Source: Bordetella hinzii LMG 13501
GTDB lineage: Bacteria > Pseudomonadota > Gammaproteobacteria > Burkholderiales > Burkholderiaceae_B
DNA length: 64,000 nt
Reading direction: 5' to 3'
Assembly: GCF_001548475.1 (NCBI RefSeq)
Contig: NZ_LRUJ01000006.1
Span: 1-64,000, forward strand
Positions 41,049 to 49,935 of the stretch are shown here, piece by piece. Each line of letters starts with the position of its first letter. Position 1 is the stretch's first letter. The notes beneath the pieces are model-generated. The model did not search any database. It was not told the origin of the DNA and worked only from the letters and a program-made list of their open reading frames with translations. Both the position numbers and the translations under genes were made by a program.

Positions 41049-41963
41049 ATGTTCGACCGTCTGGAGGACTTCCATGTTTTTGTCACGGTGGCCGAGAGCG
41101 GCAGCTTTTCGGCCGCCGCGCGCGTGCTGAACCTCTCGCCCTCCACGGTCAGCAAGTTGATCGCGCGGCTGGAGCGGCGCTTCAACGTGCGCGCCTTCGA
41201 CCGCGGCACGGCCTCGGCCGTGCTCACCCGCGAAGGCGAGATCTATCTCGAATACATCCGCCGCGTGATCGACGCGGCGGCCGACCTGGACGGCCTGGCC
41301 GAGGCGCTGGAGCGCGCCCCGCACGGCACGGTGCGCGTGCATGCGTCGCTGTCATTCGCGCGTTCGCAGATCGCGCCGCTGTTGCCCGAGTTCGTGCGCC
41401 GTTTTCCCGATGTGGAACTGGTGTTCCGGGTGGCCGCGCGCTTCGAGAGCCTGACCAACGACATGGACGTGGCGGTGTGGTTCGGCGCGACCACGGACTC
41501 TTCGCTGGTGGCGCGCAAGATCGCCACCAGCCGCCGTATTCTCTGCGCCACGCCGGCCTATATCGCGCGCCATGGCCGTCCGCGCACGCCGGCCGACCTG
41601 GAGCGGCATGAGCTGCTGTCCTATTCGCTGCCGGGCCGCGAGTCCTGGCCCTTTCTGCAGGACGGCCGGGTGCGCGAAGTGCCGGCGCGCTACCGCGTCT
41701 CGGCCGACCTGGCGGACCTGCTCTACCAGATGGCGCGCACGGACCTGGGCATCGCGCGGCTGCCCGAATTCATGGTGGCCGACGACTTCCGCCGCGGCGA
41801 GCTGGTGCCGCTGCTGGAGGAATTCTGCTTTCCGGAGCCCATCTATGCCATCTACCGCTCGCGGCGGCACCTGAGCGCGCGCATCCGCGCCTTCATCGAT
41901 TTCCTGGCCGAGTCCATGCGGCAGGCGCCCTGGAATCTCGACCGCCGCGCCGGGGCGCAATGA
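41049..41963 (+). CDS. LysR family transcriptional regulator
   Basis: 304 residues, start ATG 41049 behind GGAG (an ATG at 41010 would add 13 residues). HTH FDRLEDFHVFVTVAESGSFS, RVLNLSPSTVSKLIARLERR. Effector domain GTVRVHASLSFARSQIAPLL and ADLLYQMARTDLGIARLPEF. Divergent from the MmgE/PrpD gene, 162 bp apart; probably senses its substrate. Confidence 0.9.
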   Translation: MFDRLEDFHVFVTVAESGSFSAAARVLNLSPSTVSKLIARLERRFNVRAFDRGTASAVLTREGEIYLEYIRRVIDAAADLDGLAEALERAPHGTVRVHASLSFARSQIAPLLPEFVRRFPDVELVFRVAARFESLTNDMDVAVWFGATTDSSLVARKIATSRRILCATPAYIARHGRPRTPADLERHELLSYSLPGRESWPFLQDGRVREVPARYRVSADLADLLYQMARTDLGIARLPEFMVADDFRRGELVPLLEEFCFPEPIYAIYRSRRHLSARIRAFIDFLAESMRQAPWNLDRRAGAQ

Positions 41964-42028
41964 CCGCGGGCAGCAGGATCGGCCAGGGTCTGGCAAGATG
42001 AGGCATCCGCCGCCGCCAGGGAGAGTCC

Positions 42029-42952
42029 ATGAGCCGTTCCACATCCGCCAGCCTGCGCAGCGCCTGGGTGGCCCAGGCGCAGTCCCATCCCCTCGTGACG
42101 GGCGGCCTGATGCTGGGCCTGCTGGCCGTGGCCTGGCTGTGCGCCAGCAGCGTCTACGAGGCCCTCACCGGGCGCAACAGCGCCCATGTCGGCCTGGCCG
42201 TGGCGGGTGGCTTCGCCGGTTTTGCCGCCACGGCGCTGGGTGCGCTGGTGGCCGGGGTGTTCGGCCGCATTTCGACGCGCACCCAGGACAGCATGTTGGG
42301 CTTTGCCGCGGGCATGATGCTGGCGGCCAGCGCCTTCTCGCTTATCCTGCCGGGGCTGGACGCGGCCGAGGCGCTGCTGGGCAGCGGCCCCATGGCCGCC
42401 GGCGTGGTGGTGCTGGGCATGGCGCTGGGGGTGCTGCTGATGCTGGGACTGGACTACTTCACGCCGCACTTGCACGAAAGCACCGGCCTGCGCGGCCCGG
42501 AGAGCGCGCGCATCAATGGCGTATGGCTGTTCGTGCTGACCATCGTGCTGCACAACCTGCCCGAGGGCATGGCCATCGGCGTGAGTCTGTCCAACGGCGA
42601 TCTGGGCGTGGGGTTGCCGCTGACCTCGGCCATCGCCATCCAGGACATTCCCGAGGGCCTGGCGGTGGCGGTGGCGCTGCGCGCCATCGGCCTGACGCGC
42701 CGCCAGGCGGTGCTGATCGCGGTGGGGTCGGGGCTGATGGAGCCGCTGGGCGCCCTGGTCGGCGTCGGCATGGCCAGCGGCTATGCGCTGGCCTATCCGG
42801 CGAGCATGGGCCTGGCGGCCGGGGCCATGATTTTCGTGGTCTCGCACGAGGTCATCCCCGAAACCCACCGCAACGGCCATGAGACCTTCGCCACGGTGGG
42901 CCTGATGGCCGGTTTCGGGGTGATGATGTTCCTGGATACCGCGCTGGGCTGA
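42029..42952 (+). CDS. ZIP family divalent-metal transporter, BbZIP orthologue
   Basis: 307 residues, eight helices. The segments LGFAAGMMLAASAFSLILPG, LFVLTIVLHNLPEGMAIGVS, SAIAIQDIPEGLAVAVALRA and FVVSHEVIPETHRNGHE match what I recall of BbZIP from Bordetella bronchiseptica. The binuclear metal site is intact: H175, N176 and E179; Q205, D206 and E209; E274. It moves Zn2+ or Cd2+ and Fe2+ inwards. It follows LysR by 65 bp on the same strand but is probably independent. Confidence 0.93.
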   Translation: MSRSTSASLRSAWVAQAQSHPLVTGGLMLGLLAVAWLCASSVYEALTGRNSAHVGLAVAGGFAGFAATALGALVAGVFGRISTRTQDSMLGFAAGMMLAASAFSLILPGLDAAEALLGSGPMAAGVVVLGMALGVLLMLGLDYFTPHLHESTGLRGPESARINGVWLFVLTIVLHNLPEGMAIGVSLSNGDLGVGLPLTSAIAIQDIPEGLAVAVALRAIGLTRRQAVLIAVGSGLMEPLGALVGVGMASGYALAYPASMGLAAGAMIFVVSHEVIPETHRNGHETFATVGLMAGFGVMMFLDTALG

Positions 42953-42959
42953 GACGGCT

Positions 42960-43541
42960 TCAGCTGCCCCAGTGATTGTCGCGGCAGGTCTGCAGGGCGC
43001 GGTTGTACGAATCCACCATGACCTGGGTGGTCCACGGGCTCACCCCGGCCGGGTCGAAGCCGCTCTGGTTCATGGCGTAGCGGCGGCAGTCGGTCTGCCC
43101 GGCCGCGGGCGCGGCCTGGGCCACCGGCGCCAGATTGACCGAAGCCGGGTCCGCGGGGTCGGCCATCGGGGCGGATTCGTAGGCGGGCGGCGGCGGGGCA
43201 TAGCTGGGCGTCTGGGTAAGCGCCGTGCTGTAGCCGGGGGAGGTATACATATATCCATCCCCGCCCGCTTGCACCGAGGGCGTGTAGCTGGGTTGGGAGT
43301 TGGCCGACAGCAGCAGGCCGGCCGTCACCAGGGCCAGCGCGCCGCCCACGATCCAGCTGTCGGTGGACGACCAGCCGCTGGAGTGGCCGTGGCCGCCCCG
43401 ATAGCCGCCGTAATAGCCGCCATGGCCGCCGTAATAGCCGCCGCCCCAGCGTGGGCCGCCGGCCAGGGCGGGAGAAGCGGCGGCGGCCGTCATGGCCACC
43501 AGGGCGGCGGCGCCGGCCAGGCGCATCAAACGCGATTTCAT
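42960..43541 (-). CDS. Secreted glycine-rich protein with one membrane segment, unknown function
   Basis: 193 residues; start ATG 43541. Signal peptide MKSRLMRLAGAAALVAMTAA. Then a GYYGGHGGYYGGYRGGHGHS low-complexity part, a hydrophobic segment WIVGGALALVTAGLLLSANS, a Pro/Ala linker, and a conserved-looking end with two Cys (DCRRYAMNQSGFDPAGVSPW, ALQTCRDNHWG). The two cysteines could form a disulfide. I do not recognise the family. Convergent with the ZIP gene (7-bp gap). Confidence 0.75.
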   Translation of the reverse strand: MKSRLMRLAGAAALVAMTAAAASPALAGGPRWGGGYYGGHGGYYGGYRGGHGHSSGWSSTDSWIVGGALALVTAGLLLSANSQPSYTPSVQAGGDGYMYTSPGYSTALTQTPSYAPPPPAYESAPMADPADPASVNLAPVAQAAPAAGQTDCRRYAMNQSGFDPAGVSPWTTQVMVDSYNRALQTCRDNHWGS

Positions 43542-43652
43542 TGCAGGACTCCAGAGCGCCGGAATGGGGCCGCGACGGCGGCTTTCCCGGTCTCGCAAAC
43601 GTAATTTACTCCCTGGCGCGCGGGGCGGGTGTGACCAGACTTTAGGGGGATT

Positions 43653-44831
43653 TCAGCGGGTTTCAGGCCCGCCCACGGGCTTGCGGGCGGCCCACAGCAC
43701 AATGGGAATGGCGCACAGCGCAAACACCGCCATCATGGCGAAGCCACCCCACGGCACCCGCGGATAGACCAGGCGCGCGGCATTGACGCTGAAGAACATC
43801 AGGATGCCGCCCGAAAGCATGGTGTAGAGGGCGATGGCCGAGGTCTGGCAATGGGCCGGCACCTGGCGCGAAATATAGGCCATGATGGCCGAGTTGTTGC
43901 CGCCCAGCGTGAAGGCCTGCAAAAGCTGGAAGGCCAGCAACACGGGCAGCTCGACAAAGGCCGCCAGCCCCAGCCAGCGCAGCGCCGTCATGGCCGCCGA
44001 GATCCAGATCAGGCGTTGCGGGCCGACCACGGGAAGAATGCGCAAGGCCAGGAAGAAGAACACCACCTCGGCGCCCACGCCCACGGTCCACAGCAGACCG
44101 ATATCCGAGGTCGACAGGCCATGGTCGGTCCAGAACAGGGTCGCATAGGAATACAGGAAACCATTGCTGGCCTGGGTGAGCGAGGCCGCGAGGATGCACA
44201 GCACGACGGGGCGCTGGCGCAGTACCTGCAGCAAGGGCCAGCGCTGCCCGGAATGGGCCCGCCGGGGCGGCGCGTCGCCCACGTCCAGGGCGCGCAGGCA
44301 GGCCACGCAGGCCAGGCCCAGCGCCACGCTCATCAGGATGATGGCCAGCGGGCCGGTGGCGCGGATGACGTGGCCGCCCACCAGGGTGAGGGCGGCAAAG
44401 CCCAGCGATCCCCAGACCCGCACAGTGGTGTAGAGCGGCCGGCCGCCGCGGCTGCCGGCCAGCGCGATGCGGTCCAGCACGGGCTGCACGGCAGGCAACA
44501 GCAGATTGACCCCCAGGGTGGTCCAGAACATCCAGCCCGGCGACTGCTGCCAGGGGTAGCAGGCAAACAGCAGCGCGGTGCCGGCCAGGGGCAGGGCGAT
44601 CAGCAGGCGCAGCCGGCCGGTGAGATCGGCGGCATGCGCCAGCGCGGGGGCCGAAAGAATCTTGGGCAGAAAAGCCGTGGCCACGATCAGCCCGATCGCA
44701 TCCTTGTCCAGGCCCTGGCTGGCGAGCCAGAGCGGCAGAAAGGGGATGCTGATGCCTTGCAGCCCGTAGAACAGAAAATAGAAAACGCGCAGCCAGCCCA
44801 GTCTGTGGCCCACTTGAAACACTCCGCCCAT
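43653..44831 (-). CDS. MFS transporter, MFS_1-like (HcaT/LacY-type)
   Basis: 392 residues from ATG 44831 (MGGVFQVGHRLGWLRVFYFL); the open frame extends further but gives low-complexity sequence. Helix 1 FYFLFYGLQGISIPFLPLWL and the loop PAVQPVLDRIALAG are typical of the phenylpropionate permease/nucleoside-type MFS_1-like group. 12 helices. No neighbour identifies the substrate; divergent from the GNAT gene (44950). Confidence 0.88.
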   Translation of the reverse strand: MGGVFQVGHRLGWLRVFYFLFYGLQGISIPFLPLWLASQGLDKDAIGLIVATAFLPKILSAPALAHAADLTGRLRLLIALPLAGTALLFACYPWQQSPGWMFWTTLGVNLLLPAVQPVLDRIALAGSRGGRPLYTTVRVWGSLGFAALTLVGGHVIRATGPLAIILMSVALGLACVACLRALDVGDAPPRRAHSGQRWPLLQVLRQRPVVLCILAASLTQASNGFLYSYATLFWTDHGLSTSDIGLLWTVGVGAEVVFFFLALRILPVVGPQRLIWISAAMTALRWLGLAAFVELPVLLAFQLLQAFTLGGNNSAIMAYISRQVPAHCQTSAIALYTMLSGGILMFFSVNAARLVYPRVPWGGFAMMAVFALCAIPIVLWAARKPVGGPETR

Positions 44832-44949
44832 GCCGCGGCAAGGCGCGCGGCCGGGCCAGAGCATACTGCAAACACCGGCCGCTGGCGCGGCGGACCCGGC
44901 GGCGCTACCATCTGGCCGCGCCTGTTCCTCTCTTCCGCCTGTCTTTCCC

Positions 44950-45408
44950 ATGTCCCTGGCCTTGCCCGAACTCACCCTGCGTCCCGCCGTCGAAGCGGAC
45001 CTGCCCTTTCTGCTGGAGCTGCGCCGCCGCACCATGGAGCCGCACCTGCGGCGCGACGGCGTGCCTTTCGACGAGGCCGCCCACCTGCAGCGCATCCGCT
45101 ATCACTGGGAGGACGCGCGCATCGTCCTCGTCGACCAGGCGCCGGCGGGCCTGTTCAAAGTGCGCCACGATGAAGCGGGCTGGTATGTGATCCAGATCCA
45201 GGTGGACCCGGCCCGCCAGGGCCAGGGCCTGGGCGCCCGGCTGCTGCGCGGCGTGCTGGCCCGCGCCGATGAGGGCGGCGAGGCGGTGCGCCTATACGTG
45301 CTCAAGGGCAATCCGGCGCGGCGCCTGTACGAGCGCCTGGGCTTCGCCATCCACGAAGAGACCGATATCGAGTTCCTCATGCGCCGCCCGGGCGGGACGG
45401 CGGCCTGA
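44950..45408 (+). CDS. GNAT family N-acetyltransferase
   Basis: 152 residues. Motif A is VIQIQVDPARQGQGLGARLL (the R-Q-G-Q-G-L-G acetyl-CoA loop) and motif B VLKGNPARRLYERLGFAIHE. Small stand-alone acetyltransferase; substrate unknown. Convergent with the Bug gene at 45415, 6 bp away. Confidence 0.92.
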   Translation: MSLALPELTLRPAVEADLPFLLELRRRTMEPHLRRDGVPFDEAAHLQRIRYHWEDARIVLVDQAPAGLFKVRHDEAGWYVIQIQVDPARQGQGLGARLLRGVLARADEGGEAVRLYVLKGNPARRLYERLGFAIHEETDIEFLMRRPGGTAA

Positions 45409-45414
45409 GGCGCG

Positions 45415-46374
45415 TCAGTCCACGCGGATATCGGCGGCCTTGACGATGCGGCCGCTTGCTTCGTATTCCTGGCGCACCTGGGCGGCGAAGGCTTCGGCGC
45501 TGCCGATCTGCATGACGTTGAGCGCCTCGGTCAGCGGCTTGCTGATTTCCGGCATGCCGGAGATCTTGTTGATCAGCGTGTTCATGCGGGCGATATGCGC
45601 CGGCGAGGCCGAGCCGGGCGCGAAAAAGCCGAAGGTCGAACTCATATTGGCCGAGGGATAGCCCAGTTCGGCCAAGGTGGGCGTATCGGGACGGGCCGCC
45701 AGGCGGGTGGGCGCGCCCACGGCCAGCAGCTTGAGCTTGCCCTCGTCGATCAGGCCGTTGACCGGACCGGAGGCGTTGACCAGCGCCAGGCTGAACTGGC
45801 CGCCCAGGGCGTCGGGCACCAGCTGCGCCATGCCCTTGTACGGCACGTGCGTGATGGACACCCCGGCCTGGCGGTTGATCTGCTCCAGCATCAAATGGCC
45901 GAGCGACCCCACGCCGGCCGTGGCCAGGCTGAGCCCGCCGGGGTCCTGGCGGGCCTGGGCCAGCATATCGGCAAAGCTGGCGCCGCTGAATTTGGGGCCG
46001 GCCACCAGAAAGACGGGCGAGTACATGACCGCGGCCACCGGTTTGAGGTCCTTGAGCGGATCGTACTGGGTCTTCATCAGGTGCGGCGACAGCGTCACCG
46101 GGCTGATGGCCGAGAAGGCCAGGCTGCGTTCGGCCGGGCCCTTGGCCACCGCCGCCATGCCTATCATGCCGCCTGCGCCGCCCTTGTTCTCGACCACCAC
46201 CGGCTGGCCCAGCTCCTGGCCCAGCCGCTCGGCGTAGGCGCGCGCCGTGTTGTCCACGATGCCGCCGGCGCCATAAGGCACGGTGATGGTCATCACCTGG
46301 GCGGTCTGTGCCCAGGCTTGCGTGGACAGGAAAAAGGCCAGCGCGGTGACGCCGGCCGCCGAGAAGCGTTTCAT
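45415..46374 (-). CDS. Bug-family tripartite tricarboxylate transporter substrate-binding protein
   Basis: 319 residues, start ATG 46374; signal peptide MKRFSAAGVTALAFFLSTQA. Landmarks ITVPYGAGGIVDNTARAYAE, VVVENKGGAGGMIGMAAVAK, HVPYKGMAQLVPDALGGQFS, FGFFAPGSASPAHIARMNTL. The length is full, unlike the remnant at 39171. No transporter membrane genes nearby. 58 bp downstream of the DUF1428 gene. Confidence 0.92.
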   Translation of the reverse strand: MKRFSAAGVTALAFFLSTQAWAQTAQVMTITVPYGAGGIVDNTARAYAERLGQELGQPVVVENKGGAGGMIGMAAVAKGPAERSLAFSAISPVTLSPHLMKTQYDPLKDLKPVAAVMYSPVFLVAGPKFSGASFADMLAQARQDPGGLSLATAGVGSLGHLMLEQINRQAGVSITHVPYKGMAQLVPDALGGQFSLALVNASGPVNGLIDEGKLKLLAVGAPTRLAARPDTPTLAELGYPSANMSSTFGFFAPGSASPAHIARMNTLINKISGMPEISKPLTEALNVMQIGSAEAFAAQVRQEYEASGRIVKAADIRVD

Positions 46375-46432
46375 GGTTTCCCCTTGCAGTGGTTGTGTGC
46401 AGGGGGTGAATCGTACCCGACGGCGGCCTGCC

Positions 46433-46795
46433 TCAGGCCTGCACCAGGGTATCGAAGCCGCCCCAGGCCATGCGCTTGGGGTCGAACACGCCTTCGATGC
46501 ACACATCCTGCAGGCGCGGGTCGGCCATGACGGCCGCGTTGATGCGGTCGCGTTCGCCCTTGTCGCGGAACACGATCCAGGAAAACACCACGGTTTCGTT
46601 CTCGCCGGCGTCGGCCGCGTGGCGGAAACTGCGCATGCCATGGTCGTGGTCCAGCGATTCGCCCACGCATTCGCGATAGTCCAGCGCGCCATGTTCCTTC
46701 CGGATCTCGCCGGCGCGCGAGGCCAGGGCGCGGTAGGTTTCCAGCTGGTCGCTGGGCACGGCCAGCAGATACCCGTCTACATACTCTTTCATCAT
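46433..46795 (-). CDS. DUF1428 (YbaA-like) protein
   Basis: 120 residues, MM start at 46795 behind AAGGAGACC. Dimeric alpha-beta-barrel type protein: YVDGYLLAVPSDQLETYRAL, DYRECVGESLDHDHG, ETVVFSWIVFRDKGERDRIN, DPKRMAWGGFDTLVQA. Relatives include E. coli YbaA; function unknown. Divergent from the GlxA-like regulator (46918), a frequent neighbour relation in proteobacteria, so control by that regulator is likely. Confidence 0.92.
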   Translation of the reverse strand: MMKEYVDGYLLAVPSDQLETYRALASRAGEIRKEHGALDYRECVGESLDHDHGMRSFRHAADAGENETVVFSWIVFRDKGERDRINAAVMADPRLQDVCIEGVFDPKRMAWGGFDTLVQA

Positions 46796-46917
46796 GGTCT
46801 CCTTGGCGCCTGGTGCGCCGGAAATCCACTGTAGCGGCGCTGCCTGCCCGCCGGCGAAGGGGATTTGCGACATTCTGGCGGGTGGATCACGACAGCCCGG
46901 CGCGCTATGCTGCAAGC

Positions 46918-47892
46918 ATGAAACGCATCGCCATGCTGGTGCCGGCCGGCGCCAATATCGCTTCGCTGGAGACGGCGCGCCAGGGCTTCCAGGCGGCAAA
47001 CGCGCGGCTGCGCGAATGCGGGCGCGATCCGGCCTTTTCGGTGCGCCTGCTGGCGGCCGAGCCCACCATGTCGCTGGACGAGGGCCGGATCACCGTCAGG
47101 GCCGACGCCACGCTGGCCCAGCCCGGGCAGGTCGATATTTGCCTGGTGCCGCCGCTGATGGCGCCGGACGCCGCGGCGGTCAGCCGGGCGGTGGCGGCCA
47201 ATACCGCGCTCATCCAATGGCTGTGCTCGCATTACCGCGACGGCGGCGAGCTGGCCAATCTCTGCCTGGGCGCGGCGCTGCCGGCCGCCGGCGGGCTGCT
47301 CGACGGGCGGCGCGCGGTGGTGCACTGGGTCGTGCGCAACCAATATGCCGCGCTGTTTCCCAAGGTGTCGTGGATCTGCGACCGCGTGGTCCTGGCCGAG
47401 CGGGGCCTATATACCAGCGGCGGGGCCTTCTCGGCCGCGCACCTGGTGCTGCACCTGGTCGAAAAACATGCCGGGCGCGATATCGCCATCTGGTGCGCCA
47501 AGCTTTTCCAGCTGGATTGGGACCGCCAGAGCCAGCTGCCCTTCCTGGTGTTCGCTGGCCAGAAAACCCATGGCGACGCGGTGGTGCTGGCGGTGCAGGA
47601 ACACATCGAGACGCATTTTTCCGAGCGGCTGGGCATCGAGGGCCTGGCCCTGCGCCATGCCGTGGGCCGCCGCACGCTGGAGCGGCGTTTCCGCCAGGCC
47701 ACGGGCAACAGCGTGGTGGAATACCAGCAGAGGGTCAGGGTGGAAGCGGCCAAGCAGCAGCTTGAACATACGCGCAAGACCGTGGCCGAAGTGATGTACG
47801 AAGTGGGCTACAGCGATACCAAGGCCTTCCGCGATATTTTCAGCAAGCACTGCGGCATGTCGCCCCTGAGCTACCGCGAACGCTACAGCTGA
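46918..47892 (+). CDS. GlxA-like AraC regulator with DJ-1/PfpI domain
   Basis: 324 residues. DJ-1/PfpI-like N-terminus (RIAMLVPAGANIASLETARQ, nucleophile-elbow region ANLCLGAALPAAGGLLDGRR) then an AraC DNA-binding C-terminus (GIEGLALRHAVGRRTLERRF, TVAEVMYEVGYSDTKAFRDI, FSKHCGMSPLSYRERY). Such proteins sense a metabolite through an inactive amidase-like fold. Probably regulates the divergent DUF1428 and Bug genes across 122 bp. Confidence 0.92.
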   Translation: MKRIAMLVPAGANIASLETARQGFQAANARLRECGRDPAFSVRLLAAEPTMSLDEGRITVRADATLAQPGQVDICLVPPLMAPDAAAVSRAVAANTALIQWLCSHYRDGGELANLCLGAALPAAGGLLDGRRAVVHWVVRNQYAALFPKVSWICDRVVLAERGLYTSGGAFSAAHLVLHLVEKHAGRDIAIWCAKLFQLDWDRQSQLPFLVFAGQKTHGDAVVLAVQEHIETHFSERLGIEGLALRHAVGRRTLERRFRQATGNSVVEYQQRVRVEAAKQQLEHTRKTVAEVMYEVGYSDTKAFRDIFSKHCGMSPLSYRERYS

Positions 47893-48116
47893 CCTCCGGG
47901 CGCGCCGCCGCCACGCGAAAAAAAAAGGAGGCGCGATGCGTCCGGGAAGTACCGGCGCGGGTCGGCGCCGCAACGCGGCGCCCAGCCTTGGGCGGCGGGT
48001 ACCGGCGAGAACCCGCCGCCAGGCCAGGCGCGTGCTGCCTGGGCAATGTCTACGATTTCATGCGCGGGGTCGCGCGTCCGGCGAGGTTTTCCGACCAATC
48101 CTAGCGTGCAGGGTCA
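47893..48116. other. Convergent intergenic region with four stable hairpins and a T9/A9 tract
   Basis: 224 bp between the AraC stop and the GFA stop. Hairpins: 47938-47958 (GCG-CCGG / CCGG-CGC with a one-base bulge), 47964-47982 (GGCGCCGC / GCGGCGCC), 47991-48020 (10-bp perfect stem GGCGGCGGGT) and 48024-48042 (CCAGGC / GCCTGG). A9 at 47918-47926 is a T9 for the minus strand. It could be a structured RNA or a compound terminator. On the plus strand AAAAGGAGG precedes an ATG at 47936 with a 69-codon Arg-rich frame, which I do not trust. Confidence 0.5.
47918..47958 (-). terminator. Terminator-like end for the MFS-GFA transcript
   Basis: Reading minus: hairpin 47958-47938, 11 bases, then nine T (47926-47918). 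Spacing is longer than ideal, but this is the only long T-run in the region and it faces the GFA transcript. Confidence 0.5.
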
Positions 48117-48464
48117 TCAGCGCGCACGGCCGTCGTAGTGCTTGATCTCGATGGCATCCAGGTCGATGTCTTCCAGGCAGCGGATATTGACGGCGGCCAT
48201 TTCTTTGCCCGAGGGGTCCTGGGCCCAGGCGAAGGGATGGATGCCGCAGCGCGGGCAGAACTGGTGCGCGATCCGATGGCTATTGAAGGTGTAGCGTGAC
48301 AGGGGCGCGTCGGGCGTCTCCAGGCGCAGTGCGTCGCGCGGCATGAACCACAGCAGCGAGCCCTTGCGCTGGCAGATGGAACAATTACAGGCCAGCGCGG
48401 GTCCGAACTCGCCTTCGAAGGCGAAGCGCACATCGCCGCAATGGCAGCTGCCGTGGTAATTCAT
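48117..48464 (-). CDS. GFA/CENP-V domain zinc protein
   Basis: 115 residues. Zinc ligands in three motifs: SCHCGDVRFAF, ACNCSICQRKG, FCPRCGIHPF. The family (glutathione-dependent formaldehyde-activating enzyme fold) is widespread and often catalyses or binds glutathione adducts. Start overlaps the DHA2 transporter stop (TCATGA), so the two are translationally coupled. Confidence 0.93.
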   Translation of the reverse strand: MNYHGSCHCGDVRFAFEGEFGPALACNCSICQRKGSLLWFMPRDALRLETPDAPLSRYTFNSHRIAHQFCPRCGIHPFAWAQDPSGKEMAAVNIRCLEDIDLDAIEIKHYDGRAR

Positions 48465-49897
48465 GAGGGATCTCCCAAGGGGGTGGAGGCATGGCGGCCG
48501 CGGCGCAAGAACACGGCGGCGGCCAGCGCGGCCAGGCCGGCGGTGGCCGCGCCAACGGCGAAGGACAGGGCGTAGCCCGAGGTCAGGGCGGCCAGCGGCG
48601 CGGCGCCGTCGGCCAATTGGCGGGTGCTGTGGCCGCCGGCCAGGCTGGCCAGCACCGCCAGGCCCAGCGCGCCGCCCATCATGAAGGCCGTGTTGACCAC
48701 GCCCGAGGCCAGCCCGGCGTCGGCCGGATCGACATCGCTCATGGCCGCCAGCAGGATGGGATTGAGCGCGATGCCGGCGCCCACGCCCAGGGCCACCATG
48801 CCGGGCAGCACGTCCAGCATGAAACTGCCCTCGACCGGCGCGCGCGCGAACCAGGCCAGGCCCAGGGCGGCCAGGGCCAGGCCGGCGGCCAGGGGCGGGC
48901 GGATCCCGAAGCGCATGACCAGCCGCGCCGAGCCGCCCAGCGAAAAGGCGGCCATGATGAGATTGGCCGGCAGGAAGGCCAGGCCCACCTGCATCGGCGT
49001 ATAGCCGAGCACGGCCTGCATATACAAGGCCGAGAGAAAGAACCAGGCGAACATGGAGGCGGCCCAGAGCACGCCCACCCCGTTGGCGGTGGCGACGTTG
49101 CGCAGCGTGAACAGCGACAGCGGCATGAGCGGCGAGCTGGCGCGCGCCTCGATGCGCAGGAAAGCCACCATCAGCGCGGCCGCCAGCAGGAGCAGGGTGA
49201 GGGACTGTGCCGATATCCAGCCGGCCTCGTTGGCATTGACCACGGCGTAGACGGCCAGCATGAGCGACAGCGTGACCGTGACGGCGCCGGCCACGTCCAG
49301 CGCGCCCGAGGGCCGGTGTCCGCCGCCCGCCGGCAGCAGCCACAGGCAAAGGAGAAAGACGATCAGTCCCAGCGGCAGGTTGACCAGGAAAATCCAGTGC
49401 CAGCTCAGCGTGCTGGTGAGCAGGCCGCCCAACAGCACGCCCAGGCTGCCGCCGCCGGCGCAGACAAAGCCGTAGACGCCCATGGCGCGGGCGCGGTCGG
49501 ATGCCTCGGTGAACAAGGTCATGATGAGCGACAGCGAGACAGCCGACACCACGGCGCCGCCCAGCCCCTGGGCGGCGCGCGCGGCCACCAGGGTGGCCTG
49601 GCCGTGGGCCAGCCCGCAGGCGGCCGAGGCCAGCGTGAACAGGGTCAGCCCGGCCAGGAACATGCGCCGGTGGCCCAGCAGGTCGCCCAGCCGTCCGCCC
49701 AATAGCAGAAAGCCGCCGAAGGTCAGCATATAGGCGTTGACCACCCAGACCAGGCTGGATTCATTGAAGCCCAGGTCCGCCTTGATCGAGGGCAGGGCGA
49801 CGTTGACGATGGTGGTGTCCAGCACGATCATGAGCACGCCCAGGCACAAGACCATGAGCGCCCACCAGCGCTGGCGCCCGGTGAGGGAATGAGGCAT
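48461..49897 (-). CDS. MFS transporter, DHA2 (EmrB/QacA) type, 14 helices
   Basis: 478 residues. Motifs: LDTTIVNVALPSIKADLGFN in helix 1, GGRLGDLLGHRRMFLAGLTL (motif A), GVYGFVCAGGGSLGVLLGGL (motif C). Proton-driven multidrug efflux. Coupled to the GFA gene, an odd pairing that may reflect export of a thiol adduct (inference). 38 bp after the VOC protein gene on the same strand. Confidence 0.93.
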   Translation of the reverse strand: MPHSLTGRQRWWALMVLCLGVLMIVLDTTIVNVALPSIKADLGFNESSLVWVVNAYMLTFGGFLLLGGRLGDLLGHRRMFLAGLTLFTLASAACGLAHGQATLVAARAAQGLGGAVVSAVSLSLIMTLFTEASDRARAMGVYGFVCAGGGSLGVLLGGLLTSTLSWHWIFLVNLPLGLIVFLLCLWLLPAGGGHRPSGALDVAGAVTVTLSLMLAVYAVVNANEAGWISAQSLTLLLLAAALMVAFLRIEARASSPLMPLSLFTLRNVATANGVGVLWAASMFAWFFLSALYMQAVLGYTPMQVGLAFLPANLIMAAFSLGGSARLVMRFGIRPPLAAGLALAALGLAWFARAPVEGSFMLDVLPGMVALGVGAGIALNPILLAAMSDVDPADAGLASGVVNTAFMMGGALGLAVLASLAGGHSTRQLADGAAPLAALTSGYALSFAVGAATAGLAALAAAVFLRRGRHASTPLGDPS

Positions 49898-49935
49898 GGA
49901 GGTCAGCCAAGGAGGGCGTTGCCGCCCGGCAGGGT

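Noticed and set aside
47936-48145. 69-codon plus-strand frame behind a perfect AAAAGGAGG
   Set aside because: Arg-rich low-complexity product, overlaps four hairpins and runs into the convergent GFA gene; the purine run is better read as the T9 tract of the other strand.
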